Part shown: positions 32,775 to 41,091 of the stretch, piece after piece | Layout of the letters: every line of letters starts with the position of its first letter | Position numbering within the stretch: the stretch's first letter is position 1 | Origin: Bacillota bacterium | Lineage (GTDB): Bacteria; Bacillota; Clostridia; Acetivibrionales; JAMNXU01 | Direction of reading: 5' to 3' | Assembly (NCBI GenBank): GCA_023623175.1 | Contig: JAMNXU010000018.1 | Coordinates: forward strand, 1-64,000 | Length of the DNA stretch: 64,000 bases | Notes under the pieces: model-generated | Database searches by the model: none | Seen by the model: the letters and a program-made list of their open reading frames with translations, nothing else | Told to the model about the DNA's origin: nothing | Program-made: the position numbers and the translations under genes

Positions 32775-33809
32775 ATGAAAAATGAATACATGACGCCAAA
32801 AGAACGCGTAATGGCCGTTTTCAGGGGCGAGGAATACGACAGGATTCCCGTTATAAATCCGACTTCGCTGGCCACGGTGGAATGCATGGAGATATCGGGA
32901 GCCCGATTCCCCGAGGTGCACACCGATACTGAGAAAATGGCAGCGCTGGCGGCTACCGGCCATGATGTCATAGGCTTTGACACGGTCGCTCCGTATTTCA
33001 GCGTTCAGCAGGAAGCCGCGGCGCTGGGATGCGAAGTGGACTGGGGAGCGATTGATTCCATGCCTGCGATTAAAACCAACCCCATAAAGGAACCCGATCA
33101 GTTCAGGTTGCCTGAAGATTTCCTGGACAGAAAACCTATAAAAACTGTCCTGGACGCAATAAAGCTGCTGAAAAAGAAATACGGCGACACGGTGGTGGTT
33201 GTGGGAAAGGTAATGGGGCCGTGGACGCTGTCCTACCATTTGCACGGAGTCCAGGATTTTTTAATTGAAACGCTACTTGAGCCCGAAAAGGTTCGCGGTT
33301 TTCTTGACGTATTCAAGGAAGTGTCGCTGAAGTTCGCCCTGGCGCAGTTCGAAGCGGGCGTGGACATGCTGACGTGGGCGGATCACGCCACGGGTGATCT
33401 CATAAGCGGAAAAATGTATGCAGATTTCCTTTTGCCCGTTCACAGGCAGATAACCGAAATTCTGAAGAAGAACATGCCGAAGTACATACCGGTAGTGCTC
33501 CATACATGCGGAAACACGCTTGACAGGATGCATTATTTCGCAGAAACGGGGTTTGACGCTTTCCACTTTGATTCCAAGAACGATCCGCGCAAAGCCCTTG
33601 AAATAATGAGCGACAAAATGCTGCTCACGGGATGTGTCAACAATCCCAAGACCCTGCTGAACGGTACTCCGGAAGATGTGCGGCAGGAGGTAATAAGCAT
33701 TATTGAAGCAGGTATAAGGCTCATTTCTCCTGAATGCGCAATTCCGTTAAGGGTGCCCAATAAAAACCTGGTGGCCATCGTGGAGACCGTTAAATCCTGT
33801 GAATTTTGA
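32775..33809 (+). CDS. MtaA/CmuA-type (uroporphyrinogen decarboxylase fold) methyltransferase
   Basis: A 344-residue protein of the UroD superfamily, in the MtaA/CmuA branch that moves methyl groups between a corrinoid protein and a thiol. The opening TPKERVMAVFRGEEYDRIPV is shared by the superfamily. The zinc site typical of MtaA is visible as H-x-C in VLHTCGNTLDRMHYFA (about 237-239) and a distant Cys in SPECAIP (about 322). VVGKVMGPWTLSYHLHG and GVDMLTWADHATGDLIS are substrate-pocket loops. No corrinoid protein or methyltransferase partner lies nearby, so the methyl donor and acceptor are unknown. ATG 32775 follows AAAGGGG. Closed by a terminator. Confidence 0.85.
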   Translation: MKNEYMTPKERVMAVFRGEEYDRIPVINPTSLATVECMEISGARFPEVHTDTEKMAALAATGHDVIGFDTVAPYFSVQQEAAALGCEVDWGAIDSMPAIKTNPIKEPDQFRLPEDFLDRKPIKTVLDAIKLLKKKYGDTVVVVGKVMGPWTLSYHLHGVQDFLIETLLEPEKVRGFLDVFKEVSLKFALAQFEAGVDMLTWADHATGDLISGKMYADFLLPVHRQITEILKKNMPKYIPVVLHTCGNTLDRMHYFAETGFDAFHFDSKNDPRKALEIMSDKMLLTGCVNNPKTLLNGTPEDVRQEVISIIEAGIRLISPECAIPLRVPNKNLVAIVETVKSCEF

Positions 33810-33852
33810 ACTTCATATCGCCGAAAACCTGGACTGCATTTCGCTGGTAACC

Positions 33853-33890
33853 GATCCCCGTCGTGTCGAAAGGCATGTCGGGGATTGTTT
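33853..33890 (+). terminator. Terminator after the MtaA-like gene
   Basis: ATCCCCG (33854-33860) pairs with CGGGGAT (33879-33885), partly extended inward, and is followed by TGTTTATTATT. The gap from here to 34259 is AT-rich with no further feature recognised. Confidence 0.7.
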
Positions 33891-34259
33891 ATTATTGAAG
33901 TTAAATTAAGGAATGTTAAGAAAAATGTCTAAAATTATCTAACTTATGTTTTACAAATATTATAAATTGGTATATTTATATAGATTATTGCAGTTATTTA
34001 ACCTGTTAACATGCTAAACCGTTAAAATATTACGGGCACTATAAATACCAACAAAAATTGAAATAATATAGTAAGTTGAAAAAATAAAGCAAAAGAAGTT
34101 ATAATAATTTCTACTGCTGATTTTAAGGTTTCAGCAGGGGTTTTGGCCGTTTTTGGCGGTTTTTGTAAACAGTTGGGACGAAAATATATTTGATTTGTCG
34201 GATAGAAAGGCATCAAAACTTCGATCCGCATAATATTGTGATGGCTATAAGGGGTTACT

Positions 34260-35861
34260 ATGGATCTGGGGACCATAATTTTAATGCTCGCAGTCGGTTC
34301 TTTCCTGTTTGGATTGCTGCTGGTGGTGTTTAAATATAAAAAAAGCAATCCTCAGGAAGTTCCGTTCTGGATAATGGCAAAATTTCTGCAGGCAGCGGGC
34401 TCGTTAATCCTTTATCACAGGACGGGCAGTTACGATGCATTGACTATGGTGGCAAATGCGTTATTGCTGTCGGGTTGCGCCTATGAAACCTGGACTATCC
34501 GGGTTTTGTGCGGAAAGACAGTCAAACGCAGGCTGCACGTATCAGTAACGATGGCGCTTGTAGTTGCCTGCCTGGCAACGCTGTATATAGCCGCGCCTTT
34601 CCGTGCGGCATTAATTTGTTTCCTTCAAAGCGTGTTTTACATTTTACCGGGCGTGTTTTTATTCTACAGGTCAGAATTTAGAACATTCCTGAGAAAGCTT
34701 CTCGGCATATGTTATTTTGTGACCGGTTCTGCGTTTTTGTTATGCACTTTTGCATGCCTGATTTTTAACGAAGACGTTGCCGGACTCAGGGAAATCCCGT
34801 TATTTGCCATAATACCGACGATAAGTTTCTGCCAGTTCTTAATCAGCGGATATATAATGCTGATGCTTGCCAAGGAACGAAGCGACATGCAGATTATGGA
34901 GATTCAGAAAGCCCTGGAAAAAACCGAAACGAAGTTCCAGAGAATTGTCGAAACGGCCATTGAAGGAATTCTCATTTTCGATAAACAGTTCCGGATTACC
35001 TTTGCCAATAACAACATGGCTACGATCCTCGGATACACGATAGAAGAAATGATCGGAAGGTCATATATTTCATTTTTTCCTGTAAGCCATCTCGATGTGT
35101 ATTATCAGCAGGAAGCCCTCAGGAAAAAGGGAGCCGGTTCGGTTTATGAATGCTGCCTGCTGAGAAAGGACGGAAAGATACACTGGTTCCTGATTTCTGC
35201 AAAACCCATATTTGATGAACAGGGGAATTTCGACGGCTCCTTCGCCATGCTGACGGATATAAACGAAAGAAAGGAAATGGAGCTCCTGCTGGAAGAGTCC
35301 AACCGCCGGCTGACGGAGCTGAGCAACCAGGACAGCCTGACGGGAATTGCGAACAGAAGGTGTTTCGACGCGACCCTCGAACGAGAATATTCGAGACTTA
35401 AACGTTCCCATTCAAAGTTATCAATAATATTGATCGATATTGACTATTTCAAGGATTACAACGATTTTTACGGCCATGTAATGGGAGACGAATGCCTGCG
35501 CCTGATAGGCAGGGCGCTTTCCCGGTGCATAAACCGTTCGGTAGACCTTGCTGCGCGCTATGGTGGCGAGGAATTTGCATGCATATTGCCTGATACTGAC
35601 ATTAATACCGCGGTCAAGATAGCCGAGAACATTAGGCAGCAGATTCATGACTTGAAAATCGAACACAAAAAATCCCTTGTTTCGAAGTATGTCACCGCGA
35701 GCTTCGGAGTGACCACCGTTGAATACTCGCCTGAAACAGCGCTTGAGGAAATAGTGGCTACGGCTGACAGGCTTCTGTATAAAGCCAAGGTTTCAGGACG
35801 CAACAGGATAGAATTTGCCGAATTTTCCGATTTAATGAAAAAATCATTCCCCCAATTTTAA
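34260..35861 (+). CDS. Membrane PAS-GGDEF diguanylate cyclase
   Basis: A 533-residue c-di-GMP synthase. The first 215 residues have about seven membrane helices resembling a 7TM sensor. A PAS domain (about 225-345; VETAIEGILIFDKQFRITFA, LRKDGKIHWFLISAKPI) is followed by a GGDEF domain: DSLTGIANRRCFD, ILIDIDYFKDYNDFYGH, and the active site GGEEF at 435-439. An RSVD inhibitory-site motif sits nine residues before it (426-429), so product inhibition is expected. ATG 34260 follows AAGGGG. It should turn membrane or redox cues into c-di-GMP, opposed by the EAL protein at 46495. Confidence 0.92.
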   Translation: MDLGTIILMLAVGSFLFGLLLVVFKYKKSNPQEVPFWIMAKFLQAAGSLILYHRTGSYDALTMVANALLLSGCAYETWTIRVLCGKTVKRRLHVSVTMALVVACLATLYIAAPFRAALICFLQSVFYILPGVFLFYRSEFRTFLRKLLGICYFVTGSAFLLCTFACLIFNEDVAGLREIPLFAIIPTISFCQFLISGYIMLMLAKERSDMQIMEIQKALEKTETKFQRIVETAIEGILIFDKQFRITFANNNMATILGYTIEEMIGRSYISFFPVSHLDVYYQQEALRKKGAGSVYECCLLRKDGKIHWFLISAKPIFDEQGNFDGSFAMLTDINERKEMELLLEESNRRLTELSNQDSLTGIANRRCFDATLEREYSRLKRSHSKLSIILIDIDYFKDYNDFYGHVMGDECLRLIGRALSRCINRSVDLAARYGGEEFACILPDTDINTAVKIAENIRQQIHDLKIEHKKSLVSKYVTASFGVTTVEYSPETALEEIVATADRLLYKAKVSGRNRIEFAEFSDLMKKSFPQF

Positions 35862-35995
35862 TATTTAATGTGCCGTGGCAGGATTATACTGGTATAATTG
35901 AAATTAGGTTACAGGGTTATATAAAAAATTATATAAAATCCTTGAATATGAATACAGGAGCGGTTCCGGCGACGCCGGCGCAAGGGGGGTTAGTC

Positions 35996-36721
35996 ATGTT
36001 GAAAATTATAAATTCAAGGCAGAAAAATGCCCTTATTCTCAAGCTCTGCATCGTTGCAGTAACCGCTTTGGCTCTCTTGTCGGCATGTGGAGCGAAAACG
36101 GAACAAAGCGGGCTTCCCGAAGGATTCGTCTATGTTACCGATGTAATTCCCACTGTACAACTGGATATGCGCTATGCGGGAGAGGACAATTTTGTCGGGG
36201 CGGTTGTTGACGGTTACGAAGCGCCTAAGGCTATTTTGACGGAAGAAGCGGCCCAGGCGCTGAAAAAGGCGGCCGACATCCTGGAAGAGCAGGGGTATTA
36301 CATTAAAATATTCGATGCCTACCGGCCGCAAAGGGCAGTCAACCATTTTATTCGCTGGGCGAAAGACCTTGATGACACGAGGATGAAAGAGAAATATTAC
36401 CCTGACCTGGACAAGTCGGTTTTATTTGAACTCGGCTATATTGCCGAAAAATCGGGCCATTCACGCGGAAGCACCGTTGACCTTACGATCGTTGACAAGG
36501 AGACCGGCGAAGAACTGGACATGGGCAGCGGATTTGACTTCTTTGGCGAAATTTCCCACCACGGCACTGACTTGATTACACCCGAGCAGGAGAGAAATCG
36601 CAACATTCTCAGGGATGCCATGGTGGAAGCGGGTTTCGAGGTGTATCCCGAGGAATGGTGGCATTACAAGCTGAAGGATGAACCCTATCCGGACACCTAT
36701 TTTGATTTTCCTGTAAAATAG
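35996..36721 (+). CDS. VanX/DdpX-type D-Ala-D-Ala dipeptidase lipoprotein
   Basis: A 241-residue zinc peptidase. ATG 35996 has CAAGGGGGG seven bases before it. A lipoprotein signal ends at LLSAC (Cys 31). The catalytic domain shows the VanX plan: VYVTDVIPTVQLDMRYAGED, the Arg-bearing IFDAYRPQRA, the zinc motif SGHSRGSTVD (from 153; H155 and D162) and EEWWHY with the base Glu and third ligand (about 219-222). Such enzymes hydrolyse D-alanyl-D-alanine. An exported form without vanH or vanA neighbours points to cell-wall recycling or nutrition, not vancomycin resistance. A GGGACA repeat cluster follows. Confidence 0.9.
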   Translation: MLKIINSRQKNALILKLCIVAVTALALLSACGAKTEQSGLPEGFVYVTDVIPTVQLDMRYAGEDNFVGAVVDGYEAPKAILTEEAAQALKKAADILEEQGYYIKIFDAYRPQRAVNHFIRWAKDLDDTRMKEKYYPDLDKSVLFELGYIAEKSGHSRGSTVDLTIVDKETGEELDMGSGFDFFGEISHHGTDLITPEQERNRNILRDAMVEAGFEVYPEEWWHYKLKDEPYPDTYFDFPVK

Positions 36722-36741
36722 CATGTACACGGTAACCAGGT

Positions 36742-37025
36742 ACGAGGTGACGGTTCTCTTGTCCCGGGAATGGGGCAAGAGAACCGTCTCTGTGTCCCAG
36801 GGGAATGTATCACGGGAGCGGGAGATGGGAACTGCTCCCATGTCCTAATGCGTGTGTGGGACAAGAGAACCGTCCCCGTGTCCCAAGAGAACCGTCCCCG
36901 TGTCCCAAGAGAACCGTCCCCGTGTCCCAATGCGTGTGTGGGACAAGAGAACCGTCCCCGTGTCCCACGGGAGAACCGTCCCCCTGTCCCGGGAATGGGA
37001 CAGGAGAACCGTCCCCTTGTCCCAG
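36742..37025. repeat. Cluster of eight GGGACA hairpin repeat copies
   Basis: The core AGAGAACCGTCCCCGTGTCCC recurs in forward direction at about 36778, 36862, 36885, 36908, 36948, 36971 and 37003, and once inverted at 36746-36766. Pairs of copies form head-to-tail runs, and GGGACA...TGTCCC ends let each copy fold. Two CAATGCGTGTGTGGGAC linkers are also repeated. The region codes for nothing supportable. Confidence 0.9.
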
Positions 37026-37100
37026 CGTACCTGTGTGCAAAAACGTGTAATTTAACAATGAATTTACAGGATAATTTGTCCTGGACGTGAAAAAAGGTAC

Positions 37101-37130
37101 TTGACAAAGCAAAAGTTGGATTAATAAAAT
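37101..37130 (+). promoter_or_regulatory. Promoter of the sugar-nucleotide/GT operon
   Basis: TTGACA (37101-37106), 18 bases, TAAAAT (37125-37130), a strong vegetative promoter placed immediately before the CIRCE element. Confidence 0.7.
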
Positions 37131-37134
37131 ATTA

Positions 37135-37161
37135 TCAGCACTCATCGATAACGAGTGCTAA
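37135..37161 (+). promoter_or_regulatory. CIRCE element (HrcA operator)
   Basis: TCAGCACTC (37135-37143), nine bases, GAGTGCTAA (37153-37161): the right arm is the CIRCE consensus and the left arm has one mismatch (TCAGC for TTAGC). CIRCE is bound by HrcA and normally controls groESL and dnaK. Here it begins five bases after the -10 box of the operon with the nucleotidyltransferase and glycosyltransferase, which should make this operon heat- or misfolding-responsive. Confidence 0.88.
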
Positions 37162-37162
37162 T

Positions 37163-37204
37163 AAAAGCGTAAGAAGCCTTTTACCGGTTTTGAGCGCTTT
37201 TTTT
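37163..37204 (+). terminator. Leader hairpin/possible attenuator
   Basis: AAAAGCG (37163-37169) pairs with CGCTTTT (37195-37201) followed by more T, with a 25-base loop. It lies between the CIRCE element and the first gene, so it may stop part of the transcripts. The stem is short. Confidence 0.4.
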
Positions 37205-37249
37205 AATTGTTTTTAATAAATGCAATAAAAAGGTAAGGGAGGTATACAC

Positions 37250-38296
37250 ATGAAGGCATTGTTTTTAGCGGGTGGATTTGGTAAACGGTTAAGACCGATT
37301 ACAAACTACTTGCCTAAACCAATGGTGCCGGTAATGGGGAAGCCTCTGCTTGAAAGGAACATTGAAAGGTTAAAAAGGTACGGTGTTGATGAAATTGTAC
37401 TGAGTACCTGCTACAAGCCCAAAATTATTGAAAGGTATTTCGGGGACGGTAGCAGGTTAGGCGTGAAAATCAGCTACCTTTGCGAGGACGTGCCGCTGGG
37501 CACGGCCGGCGCGATCAAAAACGCGCAGGACTTTTTCAATGACACTTTTCTTGTGTTCAACGCGGATATACTGAGCGATATCGATATTTCCGACATGATT
37601 CGTTTTCACAGGGAAAAGGGGGCGCTGGCAACCATTGCCGCGGTACAGGTCGACAACCCCCAGGATTACGGCGTGATTGAGCATGATGAACAGGGCTACA
37701 TTACGGCTTTCAAGGAAAAGCCCAAGCCTCACGAGAGCAGCTCGAATCTTATCAATGCGGGCATATATATATTCGAACCGCAAATCCTGGATGAAATTCC
37801 GGGCGGAAGGCCCGTGTCCGTTGAGAGGGAAATATACCCGCTTCTGCTCCGGAAGGGGTACAGGATGGCGGTATATAATAAATGTTCTTATTGGCTTGAC
37901 CTCGGCACCCCTGAGAAATATTTCAAGGCGCACAGGGACATTCTCGAAGGATTGCTGCAGATTGGCAACATCGATTTCAGGAGGAATATGAAATACATCA
38001 GCAAAACGGCAAGGATAAGCGCCGGGGTGGAAGTGATCGGACCTGCGTATATAGGAGATAATGTTGAAATCGGACCCGGTTCCGTCATTGGTCCGTGCGC
38101 GGTACTGTGCGATTCATCATCCATAGGGCAGGGGGCCAGGATCGTTCGGAGCGTGATATGGGACAATGTACGCATCGAAAGCGGCGCTACGATAATTAAC
38201 TCGGTGATATTATCCAACTGCAGGATCGACAGAAACAGCCGGAAACTCAATGCAGTGCTGGCGCAGGATCATGCCAGGCCCCTTATGGCTGTTTGA
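37250..38296 (+). CDS. NDP-sugar (mannose-1-phosphate guanylyltransferase-like) pyrophosphorylase
   Basis: A 348-residue enzyme that activates a sugar phosphate to its NDP-sugar. KALFLAGGFGKRLRPIT is the nucleotide-binding loop, followed by LPKPMVPVMGKPLLE, VPLGTAGAIKNA, FLVFNADILSDID (metal Asp) and FKEKPKPHESSSNLINAGIYI. The C-terminal hundred residues are a left-handed beta-helix (IGDNVEIGPGSVIGP, IGQGARIVRSVIWDNVRIESG). This two-domain architecture is closest to GDP-mannose pyrophosphorylases; glucose-1-phosphate thymidylyltransferases are the main alternative. GGGAGG precedes ATG 37250. First gene of the CIRCE operon. Confidence 0.9.
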   Translation: MKALFLAGGFGKRLRPITNYLPKPMVPVMGKPLLERNIERLKRYGVDEIVLSTCYKPKIIERYFGDGSRLGVKISYLCEDVPLGTAGAIKNAQDFFNDTFLVFNADILSDIDISDMIRFHREKGALATIAAVQVDNPQDYGVIEHDEQGYITAFKEKPKPHESSSNLINAGIYIFEPQILDEIPGGRPVSVEREIYPLLLRKGYRMAVYNKCSYWLDLGTPEKYFKAHRDILEGLLQIGNIDFRRNMKYISKTARISAGVEVIGPAYIGDNVEIGPGSVIGPCAVLCDSSSIGQGARIVRSVIWDNVRIESGATIINSVILSNCRIDRNSRKLNAVLAQDHARPLMAV

Positions 38297-38371
38297 TGTA
38301 TTCAGGCTTATGCCGCGCTGGACAGGAACAGAGATTTTTGCAGATATCGAGAAGAAACAGGAGGTGTTGGA

Positions 38372-39547
38372 ATGGTTGCAAACAAGGGACTAAATGTGGC
38401 ATTTTTAAGCACCTATCCTCCGAGGGAATGTGGAATTGCTACGTTTACCCAGGATCTTGCGAGGGAACTGGATAAGATAAAAATTCTCGGCAGGCCGAAG
38501 GTCATTGCTGTCAGCAATGACCGATATACATACGGTGACAGGGTTATCATGGAGCTTTGGCAGCATGACAGGGAAAGCTATGTGGAAGCTGCCAAAGCCA
38601 TCAACAATTCAAATATAGATGTTCTTGTGATTGAGCACGAGTACGGGATATTCGGCGGAGACTCGGGCGAATACATCCTCGACCTGGCTGATAACCTGCA
38701 AATACCCTTTGTAACCACCGTGCATACCGTACTGACCGAACCAAGTGAAAAACAAAGGGAAATATTAAAGAAGCTGGGGGAAAAGAGCGCAGCGGTTGTT
38801 ACGATGGCACGGAATACGATACCCGTTCTGCGTGATGTTTACGGCATAGACCCGTCAAGGATTGAAGTTATCCCCCATGGAGTGCCGCACAGGGTTCTTG
38901 AACCGAGGGAGAAGCTCAAAGAAAGATACGGTCTTGCGGGCAGGAGTGTTGTCAGTACTTTCGGCCTCATTAGCCCCGGAAAAGGCCTTGAATATGGAAT
39001 TGAGGCCATTGCCAGGGTCGCCCGCGACCACAGGGAAGTAATTTACCTGATTCTCGGGCAAACTCACCCCTGTATCAAAAAGGAATACGGTGAATCCTAC
39101 AGGGAAAAGCTCGAGGAAATGGTGAACGATCTCGGCGTCCGCGACCATGTTAAGTTTGTCAACAGGTATCTTACAAAGGACGAAATAATCCAATACCTGC
39201 ATATATCGGACATCTACATGACTCCGTATCTCGGAAGAGACCAGGCTGTCAGCGGAACGCTGGCCTATGCCGTAGGGTACGGCAAAGCCATCGTGTCAAC
39301 ACCTTACAGCTATGCAAGGGAAATGCTCGCCGATGGAAGGGGCCTCCTCGCGGAGTTTAAAGACTTCGAATCGCTGGCAGAACATATCAGGTTCATCCTG
39401 GAAAATCCGGAAGAGAGAAAGGAAATGGAAAGGCGCACCCTGAGCTTCGGCAGGACGATGATGTGGGAAAACGTTGCAAGGCAATATTTAAGGCTTTTTA
39501 TTGACACTCTCGATGAAATCAGGACCAAGGAAAATATGGTGATATAA
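38372..39547 (+). CDS. GT4-family glycosyltransferase
   Basis: A 391-residue GT-B enzyme. The N-domain begins VAFLSTYPPRECGIATFTQDL, with EHEYGIFGGD and TTVHTVLTEPSEKQ; the C-domain holds VIPHGVPHRV, STFGLISPGKGLEYGIEAI and the donor-binding YLGRDQAVSGTLAYAVGYGKAIVSTPY with the E-x7-E-like retaining pocket. It probably transfers mannose or glucose from the NDP-sugar made by the previous gene to a soluble or polymeric acceptor. ACAGGAGGTG lies before ATG 38372. No membrane anchor is present. Confidence 0.9.
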   Translation: MVANKGLNVAFLSTYPPRECGIATFTQDLARELDKIKILGRPKVIAVSNDRYTYGDRVIMELWQHDRESYVEAAKAINNSNIDVLVIEHEYGIFGGDSGEYILDLADNLQIPFVTTVHTVLTEPSEKQREILKKLGEKSAAVVTMARNTIPVLRDVYGIDPSRIEVIPHGVPHRVLEPREKLKERYGLAGRSVVSTFGLISPGKGLEYGIEAIARVARDHREVIYLILGQTHPCIKKEYGESYREKLEEMVNDLGVRDHVKFVNRYLTKDEIIQYLHISDIYMTPYLGRDQAVSGTLAYAVGYGKAIVSTPYSYAREMLADGRGLLAEFKDFESLAEHIRFILENPEERKEMERRTLSFGRTMMWENVARQYLRLFIDTLDEIRTKENMVI

Positions 39548-39574
39548 AAAATATTGATAATACTGGGTGAAATA

Positions 39575-40675
39575 ATGAGCAGAGTCATGTTTAATACACT
39601 CATAAATGAAACTTCCGTAAAAGATACTCCAGTAAAAGACACTCCAGTAAAAGATAACCACATTTTCCGCCTGACCGATGATACGGGAATGCTGCAGCAC
39701 TCGAAGTATACTTTGCCCGATCCCGGCCACGGGTACACCACCGACGACAATGCCAGGGCCCTGATTATGGCGCTGATGCTTTATGAAAGGTACGGCAGGA
39801 AAGAATATCTCGACCTTGCTTACCGATACGCCTCCTTTTTGCTGAATGCGCAAAATGAAAGGGGCAAATTCAGGAACTTCATGGGGTATGACAGGAAATG
39901 GCTCGAGGAAGAAGGTTCGGAGGATTGCTTCGGAAGATGCCTGTGGGCCCTGGGGTTTGCCCTTTCCTGCGGGAATACGCCCAAGGGACTTAAGTACGGC
40001 CTTTCGCACATTTTACAGAGAGCGTTGCCCAATGCGGCCAATCTCAAATCACCCAGGGCTAAAGCATACTCGATTGTCGGCCTTGCATGCCTCGGAGGCG
40101 AAGCTGAAACCGGCATCGTACGCGAACTGGCGCAGTCCCTCTGCGACCAGTATGATATGTATAGAGACAGTGACTGGAAATGGTTTGAGAATATTATCTC
40201 GTATTGCAATTATGTGATGCCGTGGTCCCTGGTAAAGGCCTACAGGATTACCGGGGAAGAAAAATTCCTTGACGTGGCCGTGGAAAGCCTCGGTTTTCTC
40301 AGCGAGGTAACATTCAAAAACGGGTATTTCAAGCCCGTGGGGTGCCACGGATGGTTCGTAAAGGGAGGCCAGTCGGCGGAATACGACGAGCAGGCCGTGG
40401 AGGCGTGCGAGGGAGTCCTTGCTTACCTGGAAGCCTTTGAAGTGACAGGCAAAACGGATTATCTGGAAAAGGCCGTAAAGTGCTATGAATGGTACCTGGG
40501 TTCCAATTCCCTGGGAACAAGCCTTGTTGATCATGAAACCGGCGGCTGCTACGACGGCCTTACACAATACGGACTCAACCTGAACATGGGTGCTGAAAGC
40601 CTTATTTCATATGTTATCGCGTATCTGAGAATCTCGGGTATTGAAGCAGAAAAAGCTTTTCAACTGAAGCATTGA
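39575..40675 (+). CDS. Alpha/alpha-toroid protein linked to the glycosyltransferase
   Basis: A 366-residue protein starting at ATG 39575 (or TTG 39554), 27 bases after the GT gene. It is helical and Trp/Tyr-rich: HGYTTDDNARALIMALMLYE, EDCFGRCLWALGFAL, WKWFENIISYCNYVMPWSLVKAY, GCHGWFVKGGQSAEYDEQAVE, YDGLTQYGLNLNMGAES. This is the (alpha/alpha)6 barrel plan of glycoside hydrolases and epimerases such as those found beside GT4 mannosyltransferases. Acidic residues in TTDDN and EYDEQ may be catalytic. A short 15-bp tandem repeat encodes VKDTP twice near the start (39617-39646). Reaction unproven. Confidence 0.72.
   Translation: MSRVMFNTLINETSVKDTPVKDTPVKDNHIFRLTDDTGMLQHSKYTLPDPGHGYTTDDNARALIMALMLYERYGRKEYLDLAYRYASFLLNAQNERGKFRNFMGYDRKWLEEEGSEDCFGRCLWALGFALSCGNTPKGLKYGLSHILQRALPNAANLKSPRAKAYSIVGLACLGGEAETGIVRELAQSLCDQYDMYRDSDWKWFENIISYCNYVMPWSLVKAYRITGEEKFLDVAVESLGFLSEVTFKNGYFKPVGCHGWFVKGGQSAEYDEQAVEACEGVLAYLEAFEVTGKTDYLEKAVKCYEWYLGSNSLGTSLVDHETGGCYDGLTQYGLNLNMGAESLISYVIAYLRISGIEAEKAFQLKH
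39617..39658 (+). repeat. 15-bp coding tandem repeat
   Basis: GTAAAAGAYACTCCA at 39617-39631 and 39632-39646, followed by a partial third copy, encoding Val-Lys-Asp-Thr-Pro. Confidence 0.85.
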
Positions 40676-41091
40676 GGATATTACATCATTTTTTTCTTTT
40701 TTTATTTTTATAAAATTTCTTGAGTTATTCATCCCTATATAATACAATTATACTCGGGGTTTTTTCATTTCCCTATTCAAGGTTATATGCAGAGACGGTT
40801 CCCTGACGGGACACAGGGAGGTTTTCATGTTACGGAATGCAGGTCGGTTTTCACGTCCCGCCTGCCTCTCATATATGGAAGGCGAGGATGATCTTATGTC
40901 TTGCCGGCCTGTCATATTTATGCAAAAAACATTACCCGGAATGTAAAAACGTTGCCTGAAAAGCAAAAACCATTAAATCCGCAGGATCTGAAAAATCAGA
41001 AACTCAAAAGCCGATTAAATTGAGTAAATTGAAAAAGTGCCGATTAATAAGCCTGCAATAAATCTGCGCATTAAAATTGAAAAAAGGACTG
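40676..41091. repeat. Gap with a diverged GGGACA repeat
   Basis: Bases 40792-40862 contain GAGACGGTTCCCTGACGGGACACAGGG and GTCGGTTTTCACGTCCCG, a decayed pair of the GGGACA repeats. The rest is AT-rich; no gene or clean terminator is seen. Confidence 0.55.

Noticed and set aside
36770-37090. Open frames rich in Arg-Pro-Val-Ser and a possible CRISPR array
   Set aside because: The frames are read through the GGGACA repeats in all phases, and the repeats have no regular unique spacers or cas genes, so neither a protein nor a CRISPR array is supported.
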